Origin: an uncultured Blautia sp.
Lineage (GTDB): Bacteria; Bacillota; Clostridia; Lachnospirales; Lachnospiraceae
NCBI GenBank assembly: GCA_900547685.1
Contig: URHS01000054.1
Span: forward strand, 1-16,411
Reading direction: 5' to 3'
Length of the DNA stretch: 16,411 nt
A program made the translations under genes and the position numbers. Each line of letters starts with the position of its first letter. The stretch's first letter is position 1. Below, in pieces: positions 6,478-14,474 of the stretch. The notes under the pieces were generated by a model. It was not told the DNA's origin and did no database searches. It saw only the letters and a program-made list of their open reading frames with translations.

Positions 6478-6506
6478 AAATAGAAAAGGGTATATATTAT
6501 CCAATG

Positions 6507-6541
6507 AGGAATTCGTTGTCTTAAAAGGCAGCGAATTTTTG
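6507..6541 (+). terminator. riboswitch-controlled intrinsic terminator (attenuator)
   Basis: A stem of about 11 bp pairs AATTCGTTGTC (6510-6520) with GGCAGCGAATT (6527-6537) around a TTAAAA loop, followed by a T run (6536-6540). It lies 35 bases before the cbiD start. Its 5' flank AGGAATT (6507-6513) is perfectly complementary to AATTCCT (6392-6398) inside the aptamer P5/L5 region. A competing antiterminator is therefore possible when no ligand holds the aptamer closed. The hairpin is seen directly; the switching is inferred. Confidence 0.85.
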
Positions 6542-6575
6542 CTTTACAGAACTTTTTGTAAAAAAGGAATAGAAA

Positions 6576-7748
6576 ATGAAAGAAAAAACAGGATTAGAGG
6601 GTTATTATAGTATTGTAAATAATAAAAAAATGCGTTTTGGCTATACTACCGGTTCCTGCGCCACAGGAGCAGCAAAAGCAGCAGCATTGATGCTTTTTAC
6701 AGGGCAAGAACAAAAGTATGTGAGTTTTATGACACCTAAGGGAATTTTACTGCATCTTGAAATCCTGCATATCACCAGAGGAGATGGTTGGGTTTCCTGC
6801 GCTATAAAAAAAGATGCAGGTGATGATCCGGATGCTACCAATGGTATTGAAATTTTTGCAAAGGTTGAAAAAACAAAAGGAAAAGGTATTTTCATTGAAG
6901 GCGGCACTGGTGTGGGGCGAGTGACAAAGAAAGGACTGGAGCAGCCTTTGGGAAATGCGGCAATTAATAAAGTTCCCCGTGCCATGATACAAAAAGAGTT
7001 GGAAACAATCTGTAATGATGCCGATTACGAAGGGGGCATTTTGGTAACAGTCAGTGTACCGAAAGGAGAAGAAATTGCAAGGAAAACTTTTAATCCCAGA
7101 CTGGGGATTGAAGGGGGAATCTCTATTTTGGGGACTTCCGGAATTGTTGAGCCTATGAGTGAAGCTGCATTGATTAAAAGTATTGAAGTGGAAATGCGTC
7201 AGAAAGTAGAAAACGGTGCAAAATATCTGTTGGTTACTCCCGGAAATTATGGTGCGGCTTATATAAAAGAGCATCTTTCACTGCCTTTTCAGGAGAATAT
7301 AAAGTGCAGTAATTATGTAGGGGAAACGTTAGATATGGCAGTGTCTATGGGTGTGGAAGGAATTTTGTTTATTTCCCATATCGGGAAATTTGTAAAAGTG
7401 GCAGCAGGAATTATGAACACTCATTCCAGATGTGCTGATGCCAGGGCAGAAATTTTAAGTGCCAATGCTCTTAGAGCAGGGATTTCTTTAGAGAGTGCAA
7501 AAGAAATTTTAGATACTATTACTACAGATGAGGCATTAGAAATTATTCAAAGAGAAGGATTATTAAATCCGGTTATAAAAGAACTGACAGACAGAATTTT
7601 GTTTTACTTAAATCATAGAGCTTATAACAGGATGCTTTTAGGAGCTGTGTTGTATTCCAATGAATTTGGTTATCTTGGAGAAACAGAGAATGTAAAGAAA
7701 CTGACCGATTTGTTAAATCATCAGTATCAGAAAGGACGAAAAGAATGA
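6576..7748 (+). CDS. cbiD: cobalt-precorrin-5B (C1)-methyltransferase CbiD
   Basis: The protein has 390 residues. CbiD adds the C1 methyl group from SAM to cobalt-precorrin-5B, giving cobalt-precorrin-6A, in the anaerobic corrin pathway. The N-terminal hallmark GYTTGSCATGAAKAA (22-36) is present, followed by the long conserved body including RLGIEGGISILGTSGIVEPM and the glycine-rich TPGNYG. It is unrelated to the other pathway methylases (tetrapyrrole methylase fold), as expected. The start ATG follows AAAAAGGAA (6561-6569). It is the first gene behind the riboswitch, so the whole operon is exposed to the attenuator. Its last four bases overlap the cbiL start (ATGA), which implies translational coupling. 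Confidence 0.96.
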   Translation: MKEKTGLEGYYSIVNNKKMRFGYTTGSCATGAAKAAALMLFTGQEQKYVSFMTPKGILLHLEILHITRGDGWVSCAIKKDAGDDPDATNGIEIFAKVEKTKGKGIFIEGGTGVGRVTKKGLEQPLGNAAINKVPRAMIQKELETICNDADYEGGILVTVSVPKGEEIARKTFNPRLGIEGGISILGTSGIVEPMSEAALIKSIEVEMRQKVENGAKYLLVTPGNYGAAYIKEHLSLPFQENIKCSNYVGETLDMAVSMGVEGILFISHIGKFVKVAAGIMNTHSRCADARAEILSANALRAGISLESAKEILDTITTDEALEIIQREGLLNPVIKELTDRILFYLNHRAYNRMLLGAVLYSNEFGYLGETENVKKLTDLLNHQYQKGRKE

Positions 7749-8440
7749 AGGGAAAATTATTTGGACTTGGAGTAGGACCGGGAGATCCGGAACTATTAAC
7801 AATAAAAGCGCTTCGATTGATTAAAGAAAGTGATATTATTGCGGTTCCGGGAAATGATATTAAAAAAAGTGTTGCATATCAGATTGTAAAAGGAGTATAT
7901 GAGGAGCTGGATGAAAAAAATCTGATTCCTATTGCAATGCCTATGACAAAAGATAAGGCTGTTTTAGAAGCAAATCATGAAAAAGCCGCGAATGATATAG
8001 AAAACTATTTAAAAGAAGGAAAGCAGGTAGCTTTTCTGACTTTAGGAGATCCCACTGTTTATTCTACTTATTTATATGTACATAAAAGGATTTTATCCAG
8101 AGGCTATGAGGTAGAAATTGTAAGTGGTATTACATCTTTTTGTGCAGTAGCTGCAAGATTGAATATGGGACTGGTAGAAATGGCAGAACCACTTCATGTA
8201 ATTCCTGCAACTTACCGAGCAGAGGAAATGGACGAAATTTTGAAAATGCCGGGAACAAAAGTATTAATGAAAACAGGAAGTAAAATGCAGCAGGTAAAAG
8301 AAAGTATTGTAAATAGTGGGCAAAAAGCTGTGATGATTGAAAACTGTGGTATGCCGGAAGAAAAAATTTATTTGTCAGCAGAAGAAATTCCGGAAAAAGC
8401 AGGATATTATTCGTTAATTATTGTAAAAGAAAACAGATGA
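7745..8440 (+). CDS. cbiL: cobalt-precorrin-2 C20-methyltransferase CbiL
   Basis: The protein has 231 residues, of the tetrapyrrole (uroporphyrin-III C/corrin) methylase fold. CbiL methylates C20 of cobalt-precorrin-2 with SAM to give cobalt-precorrin-3, the first ring methylation after cobalt insertion. GLGVGPGDPELLTIKAL (7-23) is the N-terminal signature of the CbiL/CobI branch, and LGDPTVYSTYLY (100-111) is the SAM-site loop. The family assignment rests on these, especially the GDPELLT and GDPTVYS forms. It overlaps cbiD by four bases and precedes cbiF by 11. The aerobic counterpart CobI acts without cobalt; the cbiD/cbiG context argues for the anaerobic form. Confidence 0.93.
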   Translation: MKGKLFGLGVGPGDPELLTIKALRLIKESDIIAVPGNDIKKSVAYQIVKGVYEELDEKNLIPIAMPMTKDKAVLEANHEKAANDIENYLKEGKQVAFLTLGDPTVYSTYLYVHKRILSRGYEVEIVSGITSFCAVAARLNMGLVEMAEPLHVIPATYRAEEMDEILKMPGTKVLMKTGSKMQQVKESIVNSGQKAVMIENCGMPEEKIYLSAEEIPEKAGYYSLIIVKENR

Positions 8441-8451
8441 GGTGAAAGAAG

Positions 8452-9213
8452 ATGATACATTTTGTAGGTGCAGGAAGTGGAGCTGCTGATTTAATCACAG
8501 TTCGAGGAAAGACATTTTTAGAAGAAGCTGACGTATTAATTTATGCAGGTTCTCTGGTAAATCCCCAGTTATTGGATTATGCAAAAAAGGACTGTGTAAT
8601 TTATAACAGCGCAAAGATGACACTGGAAGAAGTTTTAGAAGTTATGTTTGGGGCAGAAAAAGAAGGAAAAATGACAGTGCGTTTACATACAGGAGATCCT
8701 TGCCTTTATGGAGCAATTCGAGAACAGATGGATATTTTGGATGAAAAGGGTATTGCTTATGATTACTGTCCGGGTGTTAGTTCTTTTTGTGGAGCAGCAT
8801 CTGCTTTAAATCTGGAATATACACTGCCAAATGTGTCTCAGAGTGTAATTATTACACGTATGGCAGGAAGAACCCCTGTTCCGGAAAAAGAAAGTATTGA
8901 ATCTTTTGCAGCACATCACGCAACCATGGTGGTATTTTTAAGTACAGGTATGCTGGAAGAATTGTCAAAGCGGTTAATTGAAGGCGGTTATGAGCCAGAT
9001 ACACCGGCAGCTATTGTATATCGTGCTACTTGGGAAGATGAAAAGAGTTTTGTCTGCACTGTAGATACATTGGCACAGACAGCAAAGGAAAATAATATTA
9101 CCAAAACTGCATTGATGATTATTGGTGATGTGGTAGCACATCGTCAGTATGATCGTTCCAAATTATATGATCCGGGATTTACCACAGAATTTCGTAAGGG
9201 AACAGATTTGTAA
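8452..9213 (+). CDS. cbiF: cobalt-precorrin-4 C11-methyltransferase CbiF
   Basis: The protein has 253 residues, of the tetrapyrrole methylase fold. CbiF transfers a methyl group to C11 of cobalt-precorrin-4, giving cobalt-precorrin-5A. The CbiF/CobM hallmarks are VGAGSGAADLITVRG (5-19), LIYAGSLVNPQLL (29-41) and HTGDPCLYGAIREQM (79-93). The start is preceded by a GGTGAAAG-type site just after the cbiL stop. CbiG, which opens the ring lactone of the product, is encoded next, so the gene order follows the chemistry. There is a 41-base gap before cbiG, the widest inside the operon, with no terminator visible. Confidence 0.94.
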   Translation: MIHFVGAGSGAADLITVRGKTFLEEADVLIYAGSLVNPQLLDYAKKDCVIYNSAKMTLEEVLEVMFGAEKEGKMTVRLHTGDPCLYGAIREQMDILDEKGIAYDYCPGVSSFCGAASALNLEYTLPNVSQSVIITRMAGRTPVPEKESIESFAAHHATMVVFLSTGMLEELSKRLIEGGYEPDTPAAIVYRATWEDEKSFVCTVDTLAQTAKENNITKTALMIIGDVVAHRQYDRSKLYDPGFTTEFRKGTDL

Positions 9214-9254
9214 GTAATCAGGAAGGTTTTTACAGTAAGAAAGGATTGTAGAAA

Positions 9255-10373
9255 ATGAAGATAGCAATAATCAGTTTCAGTCAGTCAGGATATCGGTTAA
9301 GTGAAATGCTTTATTGGGTATTAAAAGAACGCTCTTATGAGGTGGCGTCTTATACGAAAAGCAAGTATACAAAAAAGGTTTTAGATGAGTCTCAGTTAGA
9401 TGAAGATTCTCAGGATTTCAGAAGTGTAAAACAATTTGCCAAACCAGTAGATGAGTCTATTAAAGAATGGACAGGAAGAAGATTTGAAGACAGTGATGCT
9501 ATTGTGTTTGTAGGAGCATGTGGTATTGCAGTACGCAGTATTGCTCCTTTTGTAAAGAGCAAGAAAATAGACCCTGCTGTAGTGGTTGTAGATGAACAGG
9601 GACAGTTTGCCATTTCTCTGCTTTCCGGTCATATAGGCGGCGCTAATGAGCTCACAGAGGAAATTGCAGAAATTCTTCGTGCCCAACCGGTTATTACTAC
9701 CGCCACAGACTTAAACGACAAGTTTGCCGTAGATGTTTTTGCTAAGAAAAATGGTTGTTTTATCTCTGATATGGAATTGGCAAAGGAAATATCAGCAGCT
9801 CTTCTGGCAGGAAAAGAAGTGGGGTTTGCCAGTGATTTCCCTTGGATTGGAGAAATTCCGGATGAATTAAACCTTTGTCAGGAGGAAGATGAAGAAAAAC
9901 CGGAGATTGGTATTTATGTTACTACAGGATATCTGGAACATCCCTTTGTACATACCTTATATTTAATCCCCAGAGTGATTACTACAGGTGTGGGATGTAA
10001 AAAAGGAATTGACAAAGAAACGGTGGAGAATGTTGTACGCAGAGCTTGCGATGAGCTTTTAATTCCTTCTGTGGCTATGGAGCAGGTGGCAAGTATTGAT
10101 TTAAAGAAAGAGGAAACGGGTATTCTGGAATATTGTAAGGAGCGAAAAATTCCGTTTATTACCTATACTGCAGATGAACTTCAGGAAGTAGAAGGTACCT
10201 ATGCCAGTTCCCAGTTTGTAGAGGATGTGACAGGCGTAGATAACGTCTGCGAAAGAGCAGCGCTTTTAGGCAGCAGCAAAGAAGGAAAAGGCAGACTGAT
10301 ACAGAGAAAATATGCAAAAGACGGCGTAACAGTGGCGCTGGCTATGAAGAAATGGAGTGTGAACTTTGAATAA
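9255..10373 (+). CDS. cbiG: cobalt-precorrin-5A hydrolase CbiG
   Basis: The protein has 372 residues. CbiG opens the lactone ring of cobalt-precorrin-5A and releases the C20 carbon as acetaldehyde, a step found only in the anaerobic route. It therefore confirms that this is the cbi pathway and not the oxygen-dependent cob pathway. The CbiG central motif LSGHIGGANEL (123-133), followed by TTATDLN, is clear. The preceding VFVGACGIAVRSIAPF (84-99) is also typical, and the C-terminal domain begins near VITTGVGCKKG (about 242). The start follows AAAGGA at about 9240. The last eight bases overlap the start of cbiH. Confidence 0.95.
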   Translation: MKIAIISFSQSGYRLSEMLYWVLKERSYEVASYTKSKYTKKVLDESQLDEDSQDFRSVKQFAKPVDESIKEWTGRRFEDSDAIVFVGACGIAVRSIAPFVKSKKIDPAVVVVDEQGQFAISLLSGHIGGANELTEEIAEILRAQPVITTATDLNDKFAVDVFAKKNGCFISDMELAKEISAALLAGKEVGFASDFPWIGEIPDELNLCQEEDEEKPEIGIYVTTGYLEHPFVHTLYLIPRVITTGVGCKKGIDKETVENVVRRACDELLIPSVAMEQVASIDLKKEETGILEYCKERKIPFITYTADELQEVEGTYASSQFVEDVTGVDNVCERAALLGSSKEGKGRLIQRKYAKDGVTVALAMKKWSVNFE

Positions 10374-11097
10374 ATTATATGTTGTGGGAATTGGTCCCGG
10401 CGCTTATGAAAAAATGACAATTGAGGCGGCAAATGCTTTAAATAACAGTGACGTAATTATTGGTTATACCGTATATGTAGATTTGGTAAAGGAACATTTC
10501 AGCGGAAAGGAATTTTTGACAACACCGATGAAAAAAGAGGTAGACCGCTGTGTTATGGCATTTGAAGAAGCGATGAAAGGTAAGACGGTATCTATGATAT
10601 GCAGCGGAGATGCAGGTGTTTATGGAATGTCAGGTCTGATGTATGAAATAGGTGTAAAATATCCGGAAGTAGAATTGGAAATTATTCCTGGTGTAACTGC
10701 TGCAACAGGTGGAGCTGCCGTTTTAGGTGCACCTCTTATTCATGATTTTTGTCTTATCAGTTTAAGTGATTTATTGACACCTTGGGAAAAAATTGAAGCA
10801 AGACTTTTAAATGCAGCAAAGGCTGATTTTGTTATTTGCTTATATAATCCGTCCAGTAAAAAGAGACATGATTATTTGGAAAAAGCCTGTGATTTGATGC
10901 TTCAGTATCAGTCACCGGAAACAGTATGCGGAATCGTAGGAAATATTGGCAGAGATGGGGAACACATGCAGGTAATGACTTTGAAAGAGCTTCGCGATAC
11001 AAAAGTAGATATGTTTACCACTGTTTTTATCGGAAATTCACAAACTATGAATATTCAGGACAAGATGGTAACGCCAAGGGGCTATAAAAATGTGTAA
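10366..11097 (+). CDS. cbiH: precorrin-3B / cobalt-precorrin-3 C17-methyltransferase CbiH (TTG start)
   Basis: The protein has 243 residues, of the tetrapyrrole methylase fold. CbiH methylates C17 and drives ring contraction of cobalt-precorrin-3 to cobalt-precorrin-4. The motifs VVGIGPGAYEKMTIEA (6-21), SDVIIGYTVYVDLV (28-41) and CSGDAGVYGMSGLMYE (79-94) identify the CbiH/CobJ branch. The start is TTG at 10366. GGAG (10354-10357) stands 8 bases upstream, and the next in-frame ATG would remove the SAM-binding GIGPG motif. The TTG lies inside the last codons of cbiG (8-base overlap), so translation is probably coupled. It overlaps the following cbiJET gene by eight bases. Shorter than fusions that carry an extra C-terminal domain. 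Confidence 0.94.
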   Translation: MNKLYVVGIGPGAYEKMTIEAANALNNSDVIIGYTVYVDLVKEHFSGKEFLTTPMKKEVDRCVMAFEEAMKGKTVSMICSGDAGVYGMSGLMYEIGVKYPEVELEIIPGVTAATGGAAVLGAPLIHDFCLISLSDLLTPWEKIEARLLNAAKADFVICLYNPSSKKRHDYLEKACDLMLQYQSPETVCGIVGNIGRDGEHMQVMTLKELRDTKVDMFTTVFIGNSQTMNIQDKMVTPRGYKNV

Positions 11098-13072
11098 AGT
11101 AATTGTTTTTGCAGGAACTACAGAAGGTAGAGAGATTGCACAGTTTTTGGAAAAAAGACAGGTTTCTGCTCATATCTGTGTGGCTACGGAATATGGGGAA
11201 CAGCTTTTAGGGGAAAATAAACATCTGGAGATTTCTCATGAACGATTAAATCAGGAACAGATGGAAGAACTGATTTTAAGCAATCAAAAACCTCTTGTTA
11301 TCGATGCCACACATCCTTATGCAGCAGAAGTGACAAAAAACATTCAATCTGCATGCGAAAATACAGGAGTAGAATATTTGCGCATTCTTCGAGAAAATCA
11401 AGACAGTTCTAACTTAGGAGACTGTATTTATGTGGAAACGGTGGAAGCGGCAGTTAGTTATCTTCAGAAAACAAAAGGAAATATTCTGGCAACCACAGGG
11501 AGTAAAGAAGCTTTTAAATATACGGTGCTTTCTGACTTTGAAAACCGTGTTTTTTTACGAGCGCTCTCTTTGCCAAGCGTAGTGGAAGAATGTGCTCGCT
11601 TGGGATTTCAGGGAAAGAATCTACTTTGTATGCAGGGACCTTTTTCAAAGGATTTTAATATTGCCATGATTCGCCAGTTGGATTGTAAATACATGGTAAC
11701 AAAAATGTCCGGTAAAAGCGGCGGTTTTTTGGAAAAATTGGAAGCTGCCAGAGCTTGTGGGTGTACCCTGATTGTAGTGGGACGTCCTTTAAAAGAAACA
11801 GGAGTTTCTTTACTGGAATGTAAAAGAATTTTATGCAGAAAATTTTCTTTACCATCACAGGCAGAGATTTCTCTTGTGGGGATTGGAATGGGCAGTACAG
11901 ACAGTCTTACAAAAGAGGCGGAAAAGACTATGCAGGAAGCAGATTTACTCATTGGCGCTTCCAGAATGATTGAGGCTTGTGAAAAAAAAGGACAGGATGT
12001 TTATATAGAATATAATAGTGAAAAAATTGCGGCATACATACAGGCTCATCCGGAATATGAAAAAATTGCTGTGGTTTTATCAGGAGATGTGGGATTTCAC
12101 AGTGGAGCAAAAAAGCTTTTTGAAGTTTTAGGAAATCAGGTAAAAGTAGTCTGCGGAATTTCCTCAGTGGCATATTTTATGAGCCGGATTCAGAAATCCT
12201 GGGATGATACCGTTTTAACCAGCAATCACGGAGAAGAAACCAATTTGATTTCACTTATTCAGAATCATCACAAAGTCTTTTCTATTCTCGGAAAGAAAGA
12301 CAGCGTTTCTAACCTGGCAAAAAAATTGCTGGTTTATGGCATGAATGAGGTGGTTTTATATGTGGGAGAACGCTTATCCTATGCAGATGAAAAAATCCAG
12401 AAGGGGACACCGGAAAAATTTGTAAACTATAAAGGTGACAGCTTAAGCGTTTTATATGCAGAAAATAAAAATTACAGGCAGCAGCGTGCTACTCATGGAG
12501 TGCGGGATGAGGAATTTTTAAGAGATAAAGTTCCTATGACAAAAGAAGAAATTCGAACAGTATCTCTTTCAAAACTTAGGCTTTCCGAAAATTCCGTTTG
12601 TTATGATGTGGGTGCAGGTACAGGCTCTGTATCAATAGAAATGGCACTTAGAGCTTATAGAGGAAAGGTATATGCCATTGAAAAAAAAGAGCTGGCAGTT
12701 GAACTTTTAAAGAAAAACAAAGAGCGGTTTAAGGTGGATAATCTGGAAATTGTAGAAGGACTGGCACCTGAAGCAATGAAAGATTTAGAAGTGCCGACAC
12801 ATGCGTTTATTGGAGGCTCTTCCGGAAATATGAAGGAAATTATGGAAGTACTTTTAAAGAAAAATCCGGAGATTCGTATGGTTATCAACTGTATTGCTCT
12901 GGAAAGTGTTTCGGAAGCTTTGGAATGTTTGAAAACCTTGCCGGTATCAGATACAGAAATTTTACAGATGACAGTGGGTAAATCAAAAACCGCAGGAAGA
13001 TATCATATAATGATGGGGGAAAATCCCATTTATATTATTTCCTGTACAGGAAATTGTCAGCAGAGAGGATAG
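11090..13072 (+). CDS. cbiJET: trifunctional CbiJ-CbiE-CbiT fusion: precorrin-6A reductase / C5- and C15-methyltransferase
   Basis: One uninterrupted frame of 660 residues holds three enzymes. Residues 1 to about 252 are CbiJ/CobK, cobalt-precorrin-6A reductase, with VFAGTTEGREIAQFL (6-20) and IDATHPYAAEVT (71-82). Residues about 258-460 are CbiE, the cobalt-precorrin-7 C5-methyltransferase, with SLVGIGMGSTDSLT (261-274) and VVLSGDVGFHSGAKKLF (328-344). Residues about 468-660 are CbiT, the C15-methyltransferase that also decarboxylates the C12 side chain, with HGVRDEEF (469-476) and the SAM-binding CYDVGAGTGSVSIEMAL (504-520). Together they carry cobalt-precorrin-6A to cobalt-precorrin-8. CbiE-CbiT fusion (CobL-like) is common; adding CbiJ at the front is less usual. 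No frameshift or internal start with a strong ribosome binding site was seen at the junctions. cbiA begins 4 bases after the stop. Confidence 0.93.
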   Translation: MCKVIVFAGTTEGREIAQFLEKRQVSAHICVATEYGEQLLGENKHLEISHERLNQEQMEELILSNQKPLVIDATHPYAAEVTKNIQSACENTGVEYLRILRENQDSSNLGDCIYVETVEAAVSYLQKTKGNILATTGSKEAFKYTVLSDFENRVFLRALSLPSVVEECARLGFQGKNLLCMQGPFSKDFNIAMIRQLDCKYMVTKMSGKSGGFLEKLEAARACGCTLIVVGRPLKETGVSLLECKRILCRKFSLPSQAEISLVGIGMGSTDSLTKEAEKTMQEADLLIGASRMIEACEKKGQDVYIEYNSEKIAAYIQAHPEYEKIAVVLSGDVGFHSGAKKLFEVLGNQVKVVCGISSVAYFMSRIQKSWDDTVLTSNHGEETNLISLIQNHHKVFSILGKKDSVSNLAKKLLVYGMNEVVLYVGERLSYADEKIQKGTPEKFVNYKGDSLSVLYAENKNYRQQRATHGVRDEEFLRDKVPMTKEEIRTVSLSKLRLSENSVCYDVGAGTGSVSIEMALRAYRGKVYAIEKKELAVELLKKNKERFKVDNLEIVEGLAPEAMKDLEVPTHAFIGGSSGNMKEIMEVLLKKNPEIRMVINCIALESVSEALECLKTLPVSDTEILQMTVGKSKTAGRYHIMMGENPIYIISCTGNCQQRG

Positions 13073-13076
13073 GATT

Positions 13077-14474
13077 ATGGGGACAGCTCGTTTTCTTTTA
13101 ACAGCCGGTGCAAGCGGCAGCGGAAAAACTTTGATTACTTGTGGAATTCTACAGGCATTAAAGAACAGAGGACTTCAAACAGCCTCTTTTAAATGTGGAC
13201 CGGATTATATTGATCCCATGTTTCATACAAAGGTAATCGGAACAAAATCCCGAAATTTGGATACTTTTTTTACTACTCCGGACAGAACCAGATATTTGTT
13301 AAAAAGAAATCTGGAAGATTGTGACATTGCAGTGATGGAGGGGGTTATGGGATATTATGACGGAGTCGGCGGCACTACGACAAAGGCCAGCGCTTATGAT
13401 TTGGCAAAGGTGACACAGACACCGGTGGTATTGATTGTAAATTGTAAAGGAATGAGTGTCTCCATTCTCCCTTTTATTCAGGGATTTGTGAATTTTATGG
13501 AGGATAGCAACATAAAAGGAGTTTTGTTAAATCAGATTTCTCCTATGTTGTATCCCAGAGTAAAAGAAATGATTGAAACAAAGCTTGGCATATCCGTATA
13601 TGGATATGTTCCTGTGGTGACGGATTGTGTGATTGAAAGCCGGCATTTGGGACTTGTAATGCCGGGGGAGATACAGGATTTTAAAGAAAAGCTTATGAAG
13701 CTTGCTCAGCGTATAGAAGAAACTGTAGATTTAGATGGTCTTATTGCTCTTGGCAAAAGTGCCCCCGACCTTTTTATTGAAAAAGAAACAGAGGAATATT
13801 TTCAAGGCTTAAAAAAACAAGGGGAAAAAGTAAAAATCGGATTGGCAAAGGATGAAGCGTTTTGTTTTTTCTATGAAGATAACTTAAAACTTTTAGAAGA
13901 AATGGGTGCAGAACTGATTCCGTTTTCTCCGATTTATGATAAAGAGTTACCAGCTGATATTCATGGGCTTTTGTTGTATGGTGGTTATCCTGAACTATAT
14001 GGAAAAGAACTGGAAGAAAATTTCTCTATGAGGAATCAAATAAAAGAAGTTCTTTTAAAAGGAATGCCGGTTCTGGCAGAATGCGGTGGATTTATTTATC
14101 TTCATGATGCCTTTGAGGATGAGACTGGAATTTTTCGACAAGGAGTAGGACAAATTAAGGGAAAAGTCTTTAATACAGGAAAACTATCTCGATTTGGATA
14201 TATTGAAGTGTCTTGTAAAAAACCGGTGTTCGGAACTCTTACGGGAACATGTCCGGCTCATGAATTTCATTATTTTGATTCTACAAACTGTGGAAGTGAT
14301 TTTTTTGCGAAAAAGCCTGCCAGCCAGAGAGGATGGGACTGCATTCACAGTACGCCTGTTATGGTAGCAGGATTTCCTCATTTTTATTATTATGGAAACC
14401 CGGAATTACCGAAAGCATTTATGAATTGCTGTAGGAATTTTAAAACGAGACAGTCAGGAGGATTTGGAGAATGA
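13077..14474 (+). CDS. cbiA: cobyrinate a,c-diamide synthase CbiA
   Basis: The protein has 465 residues. CbiA amidates the a and c side chains of cobyrinic acid with ATP and glutamine. The N-terminal ATP-binding (dethiobiotin-synthetase-like) domain has the P-loop GASGSGKT (11-18) and KCGPDYIDPMFH (39-50). The C-terminal class I glutamine amidotransferase domain has LLYGGYPE (299-306) and the nucleophile Cys336 in LAECGGFIYL; His435 in GFPHFYYYGNPE fits the catalytic histidine. Length and motif order are normal. The related cobyric acid synthase CbiP is ruled out by the KCGPDYID form and the size. It lies 4 bases after cbiJET and overlaps cobT by four bases. In the anaerobic pathway the substrate is the product of CbiC, which is not encoded in this window. 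Confidence 0.96.
   Translation: MGTARFLLTAGASGSGKTLITCGILQALKNRGLQTASFKCGPDYIDPMFHTKVIGTKSRNLDTFFTTPDRTRYLLKRNLEDCDIAVMEGVMGYYDGVGGTTTKASAYDLAKVTQTPVVLIVNCKGMSVSILPFIQGFVNFMEDSNIKGVLLNQISPMLYPRVKEMIETKLGISVYGYVPVVTDCVIESRHLGLVMPGEIQDFKEKLMKLAQRIEETVDLDGLIALGKSAPDLFIEKETEEYFQGLKKQGEKVKIGLAKDEAFCFFYEDNLKLLEEMGAELIPFSPIYDKELPADIHGLLLYGGYPELYGKELEENFSMRNQIKEVLLKGMPVLAECGGFIYLHDAFEDETGIFRQGVGQIKGKVFNTGKLSRFGYIEVSCKKPVFGTLTGTCPAHEFHYFDSTNCGSDFFAKKPASQRGWDCIHSTPVMVAGFPHFYYYGNPELPKAFMNCCRNFKTRQSGGFGE

Noticed and set aside
6747..7274. A 175-codon open frame on the minus strand inside cbiD, and an overlapping one at 6641-6985
   Set aside because: Both are antisense to a clear cbiD reading, have no recognisable motif and show the Phe/Ser/Cys-rich composition typical of shadow frames in AT-rich genes.
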